Assembly (NCBI RefSeq): GCF_011386835.1
Contig: NC_088795.1
Location: forward strand, 103,600,434-103,664,433
Length of the DNA stretch: 64,000 nt
Direction of reading: 5' to 3'
DNA from: Chrysemys picta bellii
Taxonomy: Eukaryota; Chordata; Testudines; Emydidae
The notes beneath the pieces are model-generated. The model did no database searches. It saw only the letters and a list, made by a program, of their open reading frames with translations, and was not told the DNA's origin. The translations under genes and the position numbers were made by a program. How positions within the stretch are numbered: position 1 is the first letter of the stretch; every line of letters begins with the position of its first letter. This document shows positions 22,475-33,563 of this stretch, one piece after another.

Positions 22475-23040
22475 GTCACGGGGTGCTTCACTGACTGCTG
22501 GGCTGGCACCTCCTACTGGTCGCTCTGGAGATTAGCTCATAAGGCCAATGTCCCCATCCACAGTTTGTACTCTGTCACTCTGACTCTGGTCTGCAGCCCC
22601 TTGCTCCTTTGTGACTTAGCCCTTCAGCTAGGTCACTCAGAATTCCCCTTTTGGGTGGATAGCAACGTCTTTCCTTCAGCAGTCCTAGACAGTCTTCCCA
22701 TTCAGTGCTTCAGGTGCCACTCCTTCAGTGGCTGGTAGGGGAACCTGGGCCCACCCACTGCTCTGAATCTCAGTCCAGGAACCATCAATCCAGCAAATTT
22801 GGCATTTACTCTCCCGGCCCTCATTGCTCCTTCCCTGGACTGCTAACATGCCTGGTCCCCTCACTCTCTTTCTCTGGGAGTACTCGCTCCAAACCCTCTT
22901 CCAAGGAAGTGTCTGCCTTTTCCCAGCAGCAGCCCCTATCTTAGCCCACTTCCTGGCTTTATAGGCTCTGCCTGTTCCTGCACAGCTGAGCATCTCTGTA
23001 ATTAGCTGCCTCTAGCCAAAAGCTCTCCTGTTTGCAGCCT
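22475..23040 (+). repeat. LTR fragment related to the solo LTR at 24131
   Basis: It starts AGTGTCACGGGGTGCTTCAC and shares the CAGGCCCACCCACT-like block (here GGGCCCACCCACTGCTCTG, about 22749-22767) with the solo LTR downstream. No matching CACCxxGTCACA end is present, so the right side looks truncated or replaced. Confidence 0.45.
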
Positions 23041-23183
23041 AATTAGCTTTCTGGGGAGAGGAAGTTATGTAACCAAAATAAGAAAGTAGCTAATAGTGAG
23101 TAAGTAAAGCATATTATGCTTACAATATTTTATTTTAATGCTCAATTGTATAATTTGAAAATTGTAAAATAGTTAGGTGCCTT

Positions 23184-23353
23184 AACTTTTGCATGACTCC
23201 TGCTTTGTGTACTGAAGAAGAGTGACAGACTCCGTTGTCTTGCAAAATATGCATGGAGCCAGATAAAAGAAAGTCAGTTAGGTTTATAGTGTTATTTAAT
23301 ATAATATACTATACACAATATACAATACCAAAAGCAGGAGTCATGCAAAAGTT
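23184..23353. repeat. Perfect 23-bp inverted repeat, 124 bp apart
   Basis: AACTTTTGCATGACTCCTGC plus TTT (23184-23206) is the exact reverse complement of 23331-23353. The intervening 124 bp is AT-rich, without coding potential. Confidence 0.8.
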
Positions 23354-23359
23354 ACATAT

Positions 23360-24125
23360 AAATATCACATATATTTCTGTATAACTATAAGCTCTTCCCA
23401 AGATGATTTTACTATGCTAAGCTGTATCAAAGAGCAGAAGTCTCTAAACTTTGCTGATTCCTGGAATGCTGTAGTCAAAACAAGATAGTGAACTGTTGCA
23501 GTCTCAATCCTGAGGTTGTGAGACTGTTCTTTGTGAAACCCATCAAGAAATAAGATGGATACTCTAGTGGGGTTTGTGAAATATGCACAAACTACCAGGT
23601 ACAGATAGATTATTTGTATGAGGATCCTGGTTCAGGCCCCCCCTTTCCCTTTGAAATTGTTAAAGAAGCGAGATAAGAGATGAGGGGTAGATTTGAGCAA
23701 TACAGAGAAACTGTGAAACTTTTAATCTGTAGCAAACAATGTTAGTATATTCAGAAATGAAGTGAAGCTTAAACTCTGAGACAGTGTGACCAGCTGCACT
23801 TCTGTCCTCCAGGTGCATTAGTATCCTACTGAATCTTCCTTTCTGTATTATACTATTTTAATCTTTGGCTAATAATTTTTTATTAATAAATTGAAATCCT
23901 GTGTTATTTGAGATCTCATGTTATTAATGTGTATTAAATTGAACTTGTAACAAAGGTGTGTTTGAAGATGAACCATTATTTCAGATGTTGTACATAGAAT
24001 ACATTATGATTTAATCTGGGCCCAATCTGAAGACTCAATTCTCCCCTCCCTTCTTCTTTTCCCCCACCTCAGAAAACTCCACAAAATATGCAGTTACCAC
24101 TAGTTACTTTTATAAAGGTACCTTC
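23360..24125. other. Unannotated sequence
   Basis: No gene or clear repeat recognised. Confidence 0.4.
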
Positions 24126-24130
24126 ATAGC

Positions 24131-24608
24131 TGTGATGGGGTGCATCTCACCATGCTAGCACATCCTGATGGTTGTCTTGCAGATCAACTCCACAGGTCAG
24201 TATGCTGCCTCTCGGTGATGTCTTGCCTGCTGTCACTTCTATTTCTGGACCTGTGCAGCTCCAAGGACCATAGCATCCTCTTCAGTCCTCCAGCTGTGCC
24301 ACACTTTGTGCACTCCCCCAATGTGGGAGAGAGTACCATAGTCCAATGATCCATCCACTTCCTTAATAGCAAGTGGGGGAGGAGACCCAGGCCCACCCAC
24401 TACTCTGGGTCCCAGCCCAGGGACCCTGTAGATTGCAACCACATGCTGCATCCCTTCCAATCTCTCAATCTATTTCCTGGGCCACTTCTCTGCAGCCCCA
24501 GTACTTTCTTTGCCCTTGCCTCAGGGCCAGCAAGGATCTCGTCCCTAGCTCCCTAAGTCACTGCTAGCAGCACTTCTCTGTCCAGGGTGCTGGCCTTCTT
24601 CCACTGTA

Positions 24609-24671
<63 letters not shown>

Positions 24672-24843
24672 CAAGCCTCCCTCCTTGAGCTCCAGGGAGC
24701 AACTGAACCTGCTTTGCAGCTCTTCTTATATGGTCCTGCCCAGCTCTGATTGGCTGCTCCTCATAGCCTCTCTCCTATTGGCTGTTTTCTGCATAGCCTC
24801 CCTAGGGCTCCATTAACCCCTTAAGAGCAGATGCACCATCACA
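24131..24843 (+). mobile_element. Solo LTR with 5-bp TSD
   Basis: The 713-bp unit starts TGTGATGG and ends CCATCACA, an 8-bp perfect terminal inversion with TG...CA ends. It is flanked by ATAGC at 24126-24130 and 24844-24848. No internal retroviral sequence adjoins it, so it is a recombined solo LTR of an ERV or other LTR element; the short ORFs inside are not genes. Orientation is arbitrary without internal sequence. Confidence 0.75.
24609..24672 (+). repeat. (AGGC)n microsatellite
   Basis: About 16 uninterrupted units of a tetranucleotide inside the solo LTR. Confidence 0.95.
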
Positions 24844-25140
24844 ATAGCCTTTTCTGTAGCCATATAATTAATCAGTCCATCCCAAGCTATATGCCTTGAT
24901 TCTGAGTTCTCTATAAATGTAACTGTCAGATTGTTTAGCCTTTCCTGCATTATGGGCATACATAGATTAGATCTTGATTAATCTTAGCTTGAGGAAACTC
25001 CTTTCATTAGCAGTCATAGTTACAGGAAGACAGCAAAAAATATGCAGTGCAGTTTCTGTGTTAGAAAAACTTCTATCTAAAGACATTTTGTGAATGTAGC
25101 TAAGGAGAGCTATGGGAGCTTCATAACTGTGCTACACACT

Positions 25141-25450
25141 AAAAATCATGGTTTTAATAAAGACACTGGATTTATGGCTTATTACAACAATCTGTAACCC
25201 ATTACAATCCCTTTCTGTCCTATGACTACAGGGATGTTAATGGGCCACTTCACCTTGAATGGTCCTTCAGAATATGTGCAAACTACTTATCTGTTCCTCA
25301 TTGTACTTTTCTGTGACACTCTGTAAACCTTTTGCAAAGATCCAAGGAAGAACTCTGAGTCTCTCTCACAACAGAAGTGTCTCCAATGAAAGATATTACT
25401 TCACCCACCTTTTCTCTCTAATATCCTAGGACTAACATGGCTAAAACAAC
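25141..25450 (+). repeat. PLE-tail-like dispersed repeat, copy 2
   Basis: It is collinear with 12535-12852 and continues further into CTCTAATATCCTAGGACTAA and CATGGCTAAAACAACA. The hammerhead-like segment is more decayed here. The hAT MITE at 25459 inserted close to its 3' end. Confidence 0.5.
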
Positions 25451-25458
25451 ATTGCATA

Positions 25459-25614
25459 CAGGGCCGGCTCTAGGAACCAGCGTTCCAAGCATGTGCCTGG
25501 GGCAGCCCTTTTCAAGGGGCGGCATTCTGGCTCCTTGGGGCGGCACTTCAGGTTTTTTTTGTTTTGGTTTGGGTTTTTTTGCTTGGAGCGGCAAAAAACC
25601 TGGAGCCACCCCTG
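25459..25614. mobile_element. hAT-type MITE with exact 8-bp TSD
   Basis: The ends are CAGGGCCGGCTC and, reverse-complemented, CAGGGGTGGCTC, flanked by ATTGCATA at 25451-25458 and 25615-25622. The 156-bp element is non-coding and shares its terminus with the hAT element at 42061-43068. Confidence 0.85.
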
Positions 25615-25627
25615 ATTGCATACAATG

Positions 25628-26215
25628 TGCGACTGTGTCAAAAGCCTTGCTAAAATCAAGATATGCCACATCTAGTGCTTCTCTCTATACAGTAGGCCAG
25701 TGACTCCATCAAAGGAGGAAATTATTTTGGCTTGGCATTATCCTCTAGGTGCTTATAAATTGATTAATAATTTGTTCCTTTATATTTGCAGGTGTTGAAG
25801 TTAGACTCACTAGTCTACCATTTGTGGGATCCTCTTTGTTTTCCTTTTTAAAGATAGGTACTATGTTTTCCCTTCTCCGGTCCTCTGGGACCTCACCTAT
25901 CCTCCATGAGTTTTCAAAGATAGTCACTAATGGTTTAAAAATTTCTTCAGCTAGTTCCTTAAGTATCAGGCCCTGATGACTTGAATGCATCTAACTTATC
26001 TAAATATTCTTTAACCTGTACTTTCACTTGTCTGGTTGATATCATTGTATCACTTGTTGTTAATATGAATTGTGTTAAGCCACTATTGATCTTTAGAGTG
26101 AAGACTGAAGCAAAATAGGCATTAAAGACTTCGGTCTTCATGGGGCTGTCCAATATTAGCTCTAGTTGACTGCTAAGTAGTCGACCTACACTATTCCTCA
26201 TTTTACATTAACAAT
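25628..26215 (-). pseudogene. CR1 LINE ORF2 fragment (reverse transcriptase)
   Basis: Minus-strand frames contain PLVTIFENSWRIGEVPEDRR, then ENIVPIFKKENKEDP and RLVSLTS, and, in another frame, YLDFSKAFDTV (RT motif A). These are hallmark CR1 reverse-transcriptase blocks. An upstream part (26201-25959) reads EVFNAYFASVFT, the linker between endonuclease and RT. At least two frame changes separate the blocks, so this is dead sequence. Confidence 0.8.
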
Positions 26216-27240
26216 AATAACTCTACTGTACATACATTTTATAAAATGGAAATAGAAAATACAAAGGGCAGAACATACTTAAGTTAATATTACTATAGGA
26301 ACCTTAACTTTTAACTTTCCAGCTCCATGCTGGAATCCCTACATTGACAAAAAAGCCAGGCAGCTAGAGCTGGGCTGCCCCCAGCTCCCCGTTCCCAGCC
26401 AGGCTGTGCCTGCCAGATTTCCTGCTCCCTGCTCAGGAGGCAAGAAGACTAGATGGCTGCCCCCTGCTCCTGGTGGGGAGGTGAGAAGTCTGGGCAGCTA
26501 CCTCCCCTCACTCCTGGTAGGAGCACAGGGCCTACCGGGCAGCTTGGCTCTTGGCGGGGAGCTGCATGGAGCTGAGAGCTCTGGCTCTCAGCCCGCCCCC
26601 CCACAACCACTCTTCAGTTGTTGGAAGTGCTCCTGGTGAGGACACGCACCACCGACAGAAGGAGTCTAATGTGGACATCAGCCACTGATGTAATACTGGG
26701 ATGGCTGTAAGTCAACCTACCATAGAGCTACTTAAGTCTGTAGTGCAGACATACCCTATCATTTAGCTATGTGTTTTCAAAGCATAGAGAAGCCCTGATG
26801 CATGATTGTGTCCCTGGCAATATAGCCCCTCTTACCCCCCAATCCCCCGGGGAAAAATAAAGTTAATATTACCTCTGTAAACTCAGCAGACTTTGGGTGC
26901 TCTGTCACCAAATCACATTTCCTAGACTCTGTAAACTTCTCTGTCTTTTGGGAGATAAAGCCTAATACATCAGAAAAGTTAAATTGAACATAATCTGATG
27001 AACACGTACCCAATGAAGCCTTTCAAGGAAAGCAATAGGATTAGAGGACTAATGAGCTAGAAAGGTTTCAGGATGAGGGACTCCAAATGTGTACACTTGC
27101 TAGCAGTGAATGTGCTTCACCTGTCTGAAAGCATACAACTCAAGCAAACTAAAATTTGTAGTATGTGCACTCAGGACACAGTTTTTAAATGACCATAAAA
27201 CTTAATCATAACCACGTGTGTGCAGAAGAAATGATGGCTT
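26216..27240. other. Unannotated, includes probable DNA-transposon remnant
   Basis: A GC-rich part (26335-26640) is followed by a right-hand end read on the minus strand as AGGGTATGTCTGCACTACAG (about 26738-26757), like the termini of MITEs in this window. No left end or TSD was found. The 77-codon ORF at 26406 is not supported. Confidence 0.4.
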
Positions 27241-27249
27241 TGGGGTTAT

Positions 27250-27485
27250 GACACTATATTGGGACACAAGAGATTGTGGGCAAGCCAATTAATCTGTCCA
27301 CATCTCAGTTTGCAGTCTATAAAAAAGGGTACTAGTACTTCCCTTCTCTGTCTTGTCTATTTATTTTATAAGTTCCTTCTGAGCAGGAATTGTCTCTTGC
27401 TATGTGTTTGTGCAGTGCCTGCCACAATGGGGTCCCAATATTAGTCTGGGCTGGTAGATTCTCTTATAATATAAATATTAATAAT
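27250..27485 (+). repeat. MIR-like SINE
   Basis: Reads GGGCAAGCCAATTAATCTGT, CATCTCAGTTTGCAGTCTAT, then a GAGCAGGAATTGTCTC block and GTGCAGTGCCTGCCACAATG near its end, the order of a MIR/CORE-SINE body and tail. Confidence 0.65.
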
Positions 27486-28257
27486 AACAGTAGAGATCAA
27501 ACAGTATCACTGCATTAAAAATAAATGCTAAGCACATACAAGGCATAAATATAGTCAGTAGAGAATTTACTCTGGGGACCCTGAGCACAATTATGATACC
27601 TATTAATAGTAACAGAGATGTGCAAATGGAAGGAAAATGTTAGTGTAAAAAATTACTTCAATTCCATGTACACCTTTGAGAAAAACTGTGATGTGAAACT
27701 TGAGTGTCTATAAGGCCTTGCATTTAATCACATTCTCTTAGTTGGCTGATACTTAAAACGCAGTACAAGCAATGTGGAAAGCATTTTTAGCATAAGCATT
27801 AAGTAAGATAATTATAAGTTCATTGCAATTCAGCTGAACTCTCAAATTTTCCCTGGATAGTTAAACAAAAATGCTTGTTTCATCAAATGTAATTTGCATA
27901 AGTAAATTTATAATTACTCTCATAATTCTTTCTACTGTTGAAGATATTGGTGCTACTCATCATCCCTTACTTTCCCCTGGAACCTTATAACCTCTCTGAA
28001 CACTTGCATGTGTATAAAAGACATTCGACCAGATCCTGGCCCCTGGCTTGCCCTTTGTTCTGCAGTGCAATGAGCAAGCAATGATTTTCTAACAAGATAG
28101 TCCGGGATTTTTCTAATGTTGAGGAATCTCCAGGTGGCATAAAGGTAGCCTAGTCAGTTCCTCTTCACTCATTCCCCCTTTCCAGACAAAAGGGGGCTGC
28201 AGGCATGGCTGTGGGCAAGAGAGGGTGGAGCTGTAGTACATTGTGCTCCAGCAATTC
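27486..28257. other. Unannotated sequence
   Basis: No gene or bounded repeat seen. Confidence 0.4.
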
Positions 28258-28260
28258 TCA

Positions 28261-28556
28261 GGCCTGGTCCCCACTTAGTCCGGACTTCGGACTAAGGTAC
28301 GCAAATTCAGCTACGTTAATAACGTAGCTGAATTCGAAGTACCTTAGTCCGGACTTACCGCGGTCCAGACGCGGCCGGAAGTCTCCCCCCGTCGACGCCG
28401 CGTACTCCTCTCGGCGAGCTGGAGTACCGGCGCCGACTGTGAGCACTTCCGGTATCGATCCGGGATCGATTTATCGCGTCTTAACCAGACGCGATAAATC
28501 GATCACAGAACATCGATGGCGTGCCGCCGGACCAGCCGGTAAGTGAAGACTAGGCC
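28261..28556. mobile_element. CpG-rich hairpin MITE with TCA TSD
   Basis: Ends GGCCTGGTCCCCACTTA and, reverse-complemented, GGCCTAGTCTTCACTTA; flanking TCA at 28258-28260 and 28557-28559. It contains two strong hairpins: one centred on 28319 (28287-28353, including AATTCAGCTACGTTA with its inverse) and a perfect 18-bp stem at 28464-28481/28487-28504 with a 5-nt loop. The terminal GGCCTGGTC and 3-bp duplication suggest a PIF/Harbinger-mobilised element. The ORF at 28258-28446 is a chance frame. Confidence 0.8.
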
Positions 28557-28559
28557 TCA

Positions 28560-29985
28560 GTGGCAGAGCAGTCCCTGAGGGCTACTCTAGCTGTTGCAAG
28601 TCTAGCAGTTCCCTTAGGATCAATCTAGCTTTCTTTAGCTGCTGTAAGTTACACAAAGGGCTAGATTATTTTTATGCCACCCAGAAATTCCTCCCATGCT
28701 GAGTCCTGGACCATGCATAGCTTTGCTGGAACTGACGATCTGCCCCATTGCATCATCCTAAACGTCTTTACGTTACCTCGATGACCATGGTTTTCAGAAA
28801 TATGTCTATGCCTTCTCTCAGCACCTGTTTCAGACCCATGCTTCTAGGAGTTTAGGGCCAAATTGTGCCACCCTTGCTTATATTGCAGAATACCATGTTA
28901 TAGAAGTAGTTCCGTTTATCTTAAGGGTGAGTAAGAATAATTAAGAATGACGGCATCTGGCCATTTGTAAACGCTGTTATAAACCATAAATAGAGTACAA
29001 TCTCTACCCGGGGAAGAGACAGTGTTAGAAAATTGTCTCTGCCAAAGCATCAGTAATTTTATATTCCAAGATGGGTGCATTTTATATAAGGAAATATTTT
29101 ATATACTATTTATGTTATTCCTAATAATGGCTGATATCTGAAAAGGCTTCAGAACAAGAGTAAAGTTATTGACATTACTGGTTGTTTAGTACACAAATCT
29201 GAAGTGCTGAAAAAAATTGCAATTAACAACAAATGACCATACTCTACATCTAATTTAAACAGATTTCATCCTAAATATTGAAATTAAATAAAATGGATTT
29301 CATTTGCAATTATATTATTTATATGGGCTGATAGCTTAGCTTAGATTTCCTAATAGTTGCTCCGAAAATCAGCAGCCAGCAAAAAAAGGCAGAAAGTCAC
29401 ATAGCAGGGATCATTGTGTTTAAATTGTGGGAATTTCATTATAGTTCAGCTAATTGGATAGCATTTCATATTGTTGCCTTGAAACCCACAAGCAAAGCAT
29501 GCCAGCAATTCTAGCATGAACAAATCTCTTCAAGTAAAACTAAGGAATTAATGCTTTGAAAGGATGAATACCGGAGAGAAGGGAGAGAGGTGAGAGTTTA
29601 TTCAAACAGACTTCCTGCATTTTACCTGAAGTCATGCCCTACAGATTGCTAATGGAAAAGAAAACTTGTCTATGGTTTCAAATATAATAATTAATATTGT
29701 GCAAGACTGATATTTTATGCATTCCAGGTTGTTATTTCTTTTAGTAATTCTGCTGACATCAAAAAACACAAAGGGGTCAAAATGTTCCAGTTAAATAATT
29801 TAAGTTTCAATTGCCTTTCTTGTTGAGACTTTAAAACTAAACTACTATTAACAGGGAATTTTAAGGGGAAAAAAACAGATTTAAAAAAGGAAATTTACTT
29901 TTAAGCACAGTGGCCCCAATGCTGCAACCTTACTCATGTGAGAAAAACTAGGGCTTGTCCAGCTATACCGAAAAAAGGACAGGAG
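28560..29985. other. Unannotated AT-rich sequence
   Basis: No coding region or bounded repeat recognised. Confidence 0.4.
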
Positions 29986-30289
29986 ACACTTGTTTTGATT
30001 TTAATCAGACTGCAACTTTATTATTAGATGTCTGCCAGCGCCCCCTCAACCCTTTTTCCATCCAGGTCACTCAGCCAACCCATTGCTGGGATCTTACCAC
30101 CCCTCGCTCAAGCCAGGGTTAAGGTGGGCTATAAGGAAGGGGAATTGGCTCCCTGTCCAGCTAGCCCTAGGAGCCCTGAACCACACCCCCGCCCATTCCA
30201 CTCCTTTAACAAACATGTCCTTTTAAAGTCATTTATCTTTTTAAAGCCATTTATTTGATCCTTGTATCCCTTCCCTATGGAGTACCTGC

Positions 30290-30600
30290 ACTGGAAATCC
30301 ACCACACGGAGGCACCAGCAATTAGCTTGGCTGCCTCCCTCACAAACCCATTGTGTTTCCAGACATCTCCTAATGTCCCCTTTTATATTGGCCAAAAACG
30401 TGTCTGCGCCCAAATCTGTCAGGTGAACCACATCCTCACAAAATATGGTGCCCCATATGCTATTCACAACTGTCCTATGGCCCCAAGGAATTTGGCCACT
30501 TCCCTGTTCCCATACCCCCTAGCCTTGTCCACCCAGGAGGGCTTCACAGCTCCCAGCCAGACCCAGTGTCGGAGCATGTCCATCCACACACATTTTATTC
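30290..30600 (-). pseudogene. SGNH/GDSL-hydrolase-like remnant of DIRS element
   Basis: In one minus frame the sequence reads LRHWVWLGAVKPSWVDKAR, then REVAKFLGAI; after a frame change it reads NSIWGTIFCEDVVHLTDLGA followed by DTFLANIKG. The D-x-V-H-L-T-D-L-G block corresponds to the catalytic Asp/His block V of SGNH hydrolases, normally DGVHLT. Such domains accompany some DIRS-like elements of vertebrates, from memory. The catalytic Ser block is missing. Confidence 0.55.
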
Positions 30601-31027
30601 TTAGAAAATATCCCAGGATCTGGCTCAACTCCCTCTTCACTCTGAGGCCTGGTCTACACTACGAGTTTAGGTCGAATTTAGCAGCGTTAAATCAAATTAA
30701 GCCTGGTCATGTCCACACGATGAAGCCCTTTTTTTTTACTTAAAGGGCCCTTTAAACCGATTTTTTTACTCCACCTCCGATGAGTGGATTAGCGCTGAAA
30801 TCAGCCTTTCCGGGTCGGATTTGGGGTAGTGTGGACGGAATTCGACGGTATTGGCCTCCAGAAGCTATCCCAGAGTGCTTCATTGTGACCGCTCTGGACA
30901 GCACTCTCAACTCAGATGCGCTGACCAGGTAGACAGGAAAAGCCCCACGAACTTTTGAATTTCATTTCCTGTTTGCCCAGCGTGGAGAGCACAGGTGACC
31001 ACGCAGAGCTCATCAGCACAGGTAACC

Positions 31028-31848
31028 ATGATGGAGTCCCAGGATTGTAAAAGAGCTCCAGCATGGACCGAACGGGAGGTACGGGATCTGCTCGCGATAT
31101 GGGGAGACGAATCAGTGCTAGCTGAACTCCATAGCAGTAAACGAAAAGCCGAATTCTGTTGCCGGCACTGCGTGAGTGATCTCTCAGACCAAACCGGCAG
31201 GCCCTCAATATAAGAGGAAAAATGTAACCTTGTAACGAAAGCACATGTGCTGTGTAATGTGCACAGCAAAATTTAACGTGAAACAATGTATCCATTGTTT
31301 TCTAAAATGTGTCTCTTTAACCACCTCTCCCTTCCCCTCCACCAGCTGCAAATGTTTCTCCTTCACAGAGGCTAGTGAAGATTAGAAGGAGAAAACGGCA
31401 GACTCAGGATGATATGTTCTCGGAGCTCCAGATGTCCTCCCACGCTGACAGAGCACAGCAGAATGCGTGTAGGCAGAAAATGTCAGAGTGCAGAAAAGCA
31501 CAATATGAATGAGAGGAGAGGTGGCTGGTTGAATCGCGGGCTGAAGAGAGCAAGTGGCGGGCTGAAGAGGATAGGTGGCGTCAGCTTGCTGACAGAAGGC
31601 AAGAGTCGATGCTCCGGCTGCTGGAGCATCAAACTGATATGCTCCAGTGTATGGCTGAGATGCAGGAAAGGCAGCAGGAGCAGAGACCGCCGCTACAGCC
31701 CCTGTGTAACCAACAACCCTCCTCCCCAAGTTCCTCAGCCTCCTCACCCAGACGCCCAAGAACGCAGTGGGGGGGCCTCCGGCAATCCAGCCACTCCACC
31801 CCAGAGGATTGCCCAAGCATCAGAAGGCTGGCCTTCAATAAGTGTTAA
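31028..31848 (+). pseudogene. Harbinger Myb/SANT-like DNA-binding protein, two exons
   Basis: This is the accessory protein that helps transposase bind transposon ends. Exon 1 begins at the ATG at 31028 and gives RKAPAWTERE-like text (KRAPAWTEREVRDLLAIWGD), the first Trp helix of a Myb/SANT domain, but the rest of the domain is deleted. An acceptor AG precedes 31346, where exon 2 resumes as ANVSPSQRLVKIRRRK and FSELQMSSHADRAQ. It is interrupted by TGA at 31510-31512, then open through LLEHQTDMLQCMAEMQERQQ to 31848. The glutamine/arginine-rich coiled region is typical of the family. The gene is broken by deletion and a stop. Confidence 0.75.
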
Positions 31849-32110
31849 AGTTTTAAAGTGCAGTGTGTCCTTGTCCTTCCCTCCTTCCCCACCCCACCCG
31901 GCGCTTCCCTCCTTTCCCACCCCTCCCGGGCTACGTTGGCAGTTATCCTATTTGTGTGATGAATTAATAAAGAATCCATGAATGTGAAGTAACAATGACT
32001 TTATTGCCTCTGCAAGTGGTGATCAAAGCGGAGAGGGGAGGGTGGTTAGCTTGCAGGGAAGTAGAGTGAATCAAGGGGGTGGGGTTCATCAAGGAGAAAA
32101 AACAGAACTT

Positions 32111-33563
32111 TCACATGATAGCCTGGCCAGTCATGAAACTAGTTTTCAAAGCTTCTCTGATGCGCCCTGCACCCTTCTGTACTCTGCTAACCGCCCTGGT
32201 GTCTGGCTGCGCGTAATCAGCAGCCAGGCGATTTGCCTCAATCTCCCACCCCGCCATAAACATCTCCCCCTTACTCTCACAGATATTGTGGAGCGCACAG
32301 CAAGCAGTAATAACAATGGGAATATTGGTTTCGCTGAGGTCTATCCGAGTCAGTAAACTGTGTCAGCGTGCTTTTAAACATCCAAATGCACATTCTACTA
32401 CCATTCTGCACTTGCTCAGCCTATAGTTGAACAGGTCCTGACTACTGTCCAGGCTGCCTGTGTACGGCTTCATGAGCCATAGCATTAAGGGGTAGGCTGT
32501 GTCCCCAAGGATAACTATAGGCATTTCAACATCCCCAACAGTTATTTTCTGGTCTGGAAGGGAAGAAAGTCCCTTCCTCCAGCTTTTGAAACGGACCAGA
32601 GTTCCTGAAGCTGGGGGGAGGGATAGCTCAGTGGTTTGAGCATTGGCTTGCTAAACTCAGGGTTGTGAGCTCAATCCTTGAGGGGGCCATTTAGGGATTT
32701 AGTGCAGGATTGGTCCTGCTTTGAGCAGGAGGTTGGACTAGATGACCTCCTGAGGTCCCCTCAAACCCTGATATTTTATGATCATGTACCTTTCCCACAT
32801 GGATGTTAGTGAAACATCTCTTGTGATCCACCAGGGCTTGCAGCAGCATTGAAAAGTATCCTTTTCGGTTTATGTACTCGCTGGCTTGGTGCTCCGGTGA
32901 CAAGATAGGGATATGGGTTCCGTCTATCGCCCAACCACAGTTAGGGAATCCCATTACAGCAAAGCCATTCACTATGACCTGCACGTTTCCCAGAGTCACT
33001 ACCCTTGATACCAGCAGGTCTTTGATTGCGTTGGCTACTTGGATCACAGCAGCCCCCACAGTAGATTTGCCCACTCCAAATTGATTCCTGACTGACTGGT
33101 AGCTGTCTGGCATTGCAAGTTTCCACAGGGCTATCGCCACTCTCTTCTCAACTGTGAGGGCTGCTCTCATCCTGATATTCTTGCACTTCAGGGCAGGGGA
33201 AAGCAACTCACAAAGTTCCATGAAAGTGCCCTTATGCATGCGAAAGTTTCGCAGCCACTGGGAATCATCCCACACCTGCATCACGATGCGGTCCCACCAG
33301 TCTGTGCTTGTTTCCCGGGACCAGAATCAGCGTTCCATGGCATGAACCTGCCCCATTAACACTATGATTTGCAGATTGCTGGGGCCCATATTTTGTGAGA
33401 GGTCTATGTCCACGTCAATTTCTTCATCAATCTCGTCGCCGCGCTGCAATCGCCTCCTCACCTGGTTTTGCTTTGGCATATTCTGGCTCTGCATATACTC
33501 CAGGACAATGCGTGTGGTGTTCATAGTGCTCATAATTGCCGCGGTGATCTGAGCGGGCTCCAT
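32111..33563 (-). pseudogene. Harbinger DDE transposase, split by SINE
   Basis: This is the nuclease that cuts and rejoins transposon ends. It starts at the minus-strand ATG ending at 33563 (MEPAQITAAIM). An in-frame TGA at 33327-33329 sits where CGA is expected; translation continues in the same frame with TDWWDRIVMQVWDDSQWL, a winged-helix-like region (YQSVRNQFGVGKSTVG) and the first catalytic block CGWAIDGTHIPI. At about 32783 the frame enters a SINE. Beyond it come VILGDTAYPLMLWLMKPY (second Asp) and SKCRMVVECAFGCLKAR (Glu), then a further TGA and the C terminus FMTGQAIM ending at 32111. All three catalytic acids are therefore present, but the gene is interrupted at least three times. Confidence 0.85.
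32612..32782 (+). mobile_element. Tortoise pol III/SINE-type tRNA-derived SINE
   Basis: The head has an A box (TAGCTCAGTGGTTTGAGC, 32624-32641) and a B-box-like region (TGAGCTCAATCC, about 32667-32678). The body then gives GGTCCTGCTTTGAGCAGG and GGACTAGATGACCTC, a CR1-like 3' tail. It sits inside the Harbinger transposase gene, where about 10 bp of target appear lost. This family is characteristic of turtles. Confidence 0.85.

Noticed and set aside
31629..31838. Minus-strand ORF opposite the Myb-like exon
   Set aside because: It mirrors the coding strand of the Myb-like gene and has no domain.
32612..32690. tRNA gene suggested by A and B boxes
   Set aside because: The tRNA-like head is followed by a CR1-like tail and is the promoter part of a SINE; no intact cloverleaf or anticodon stem is kept.
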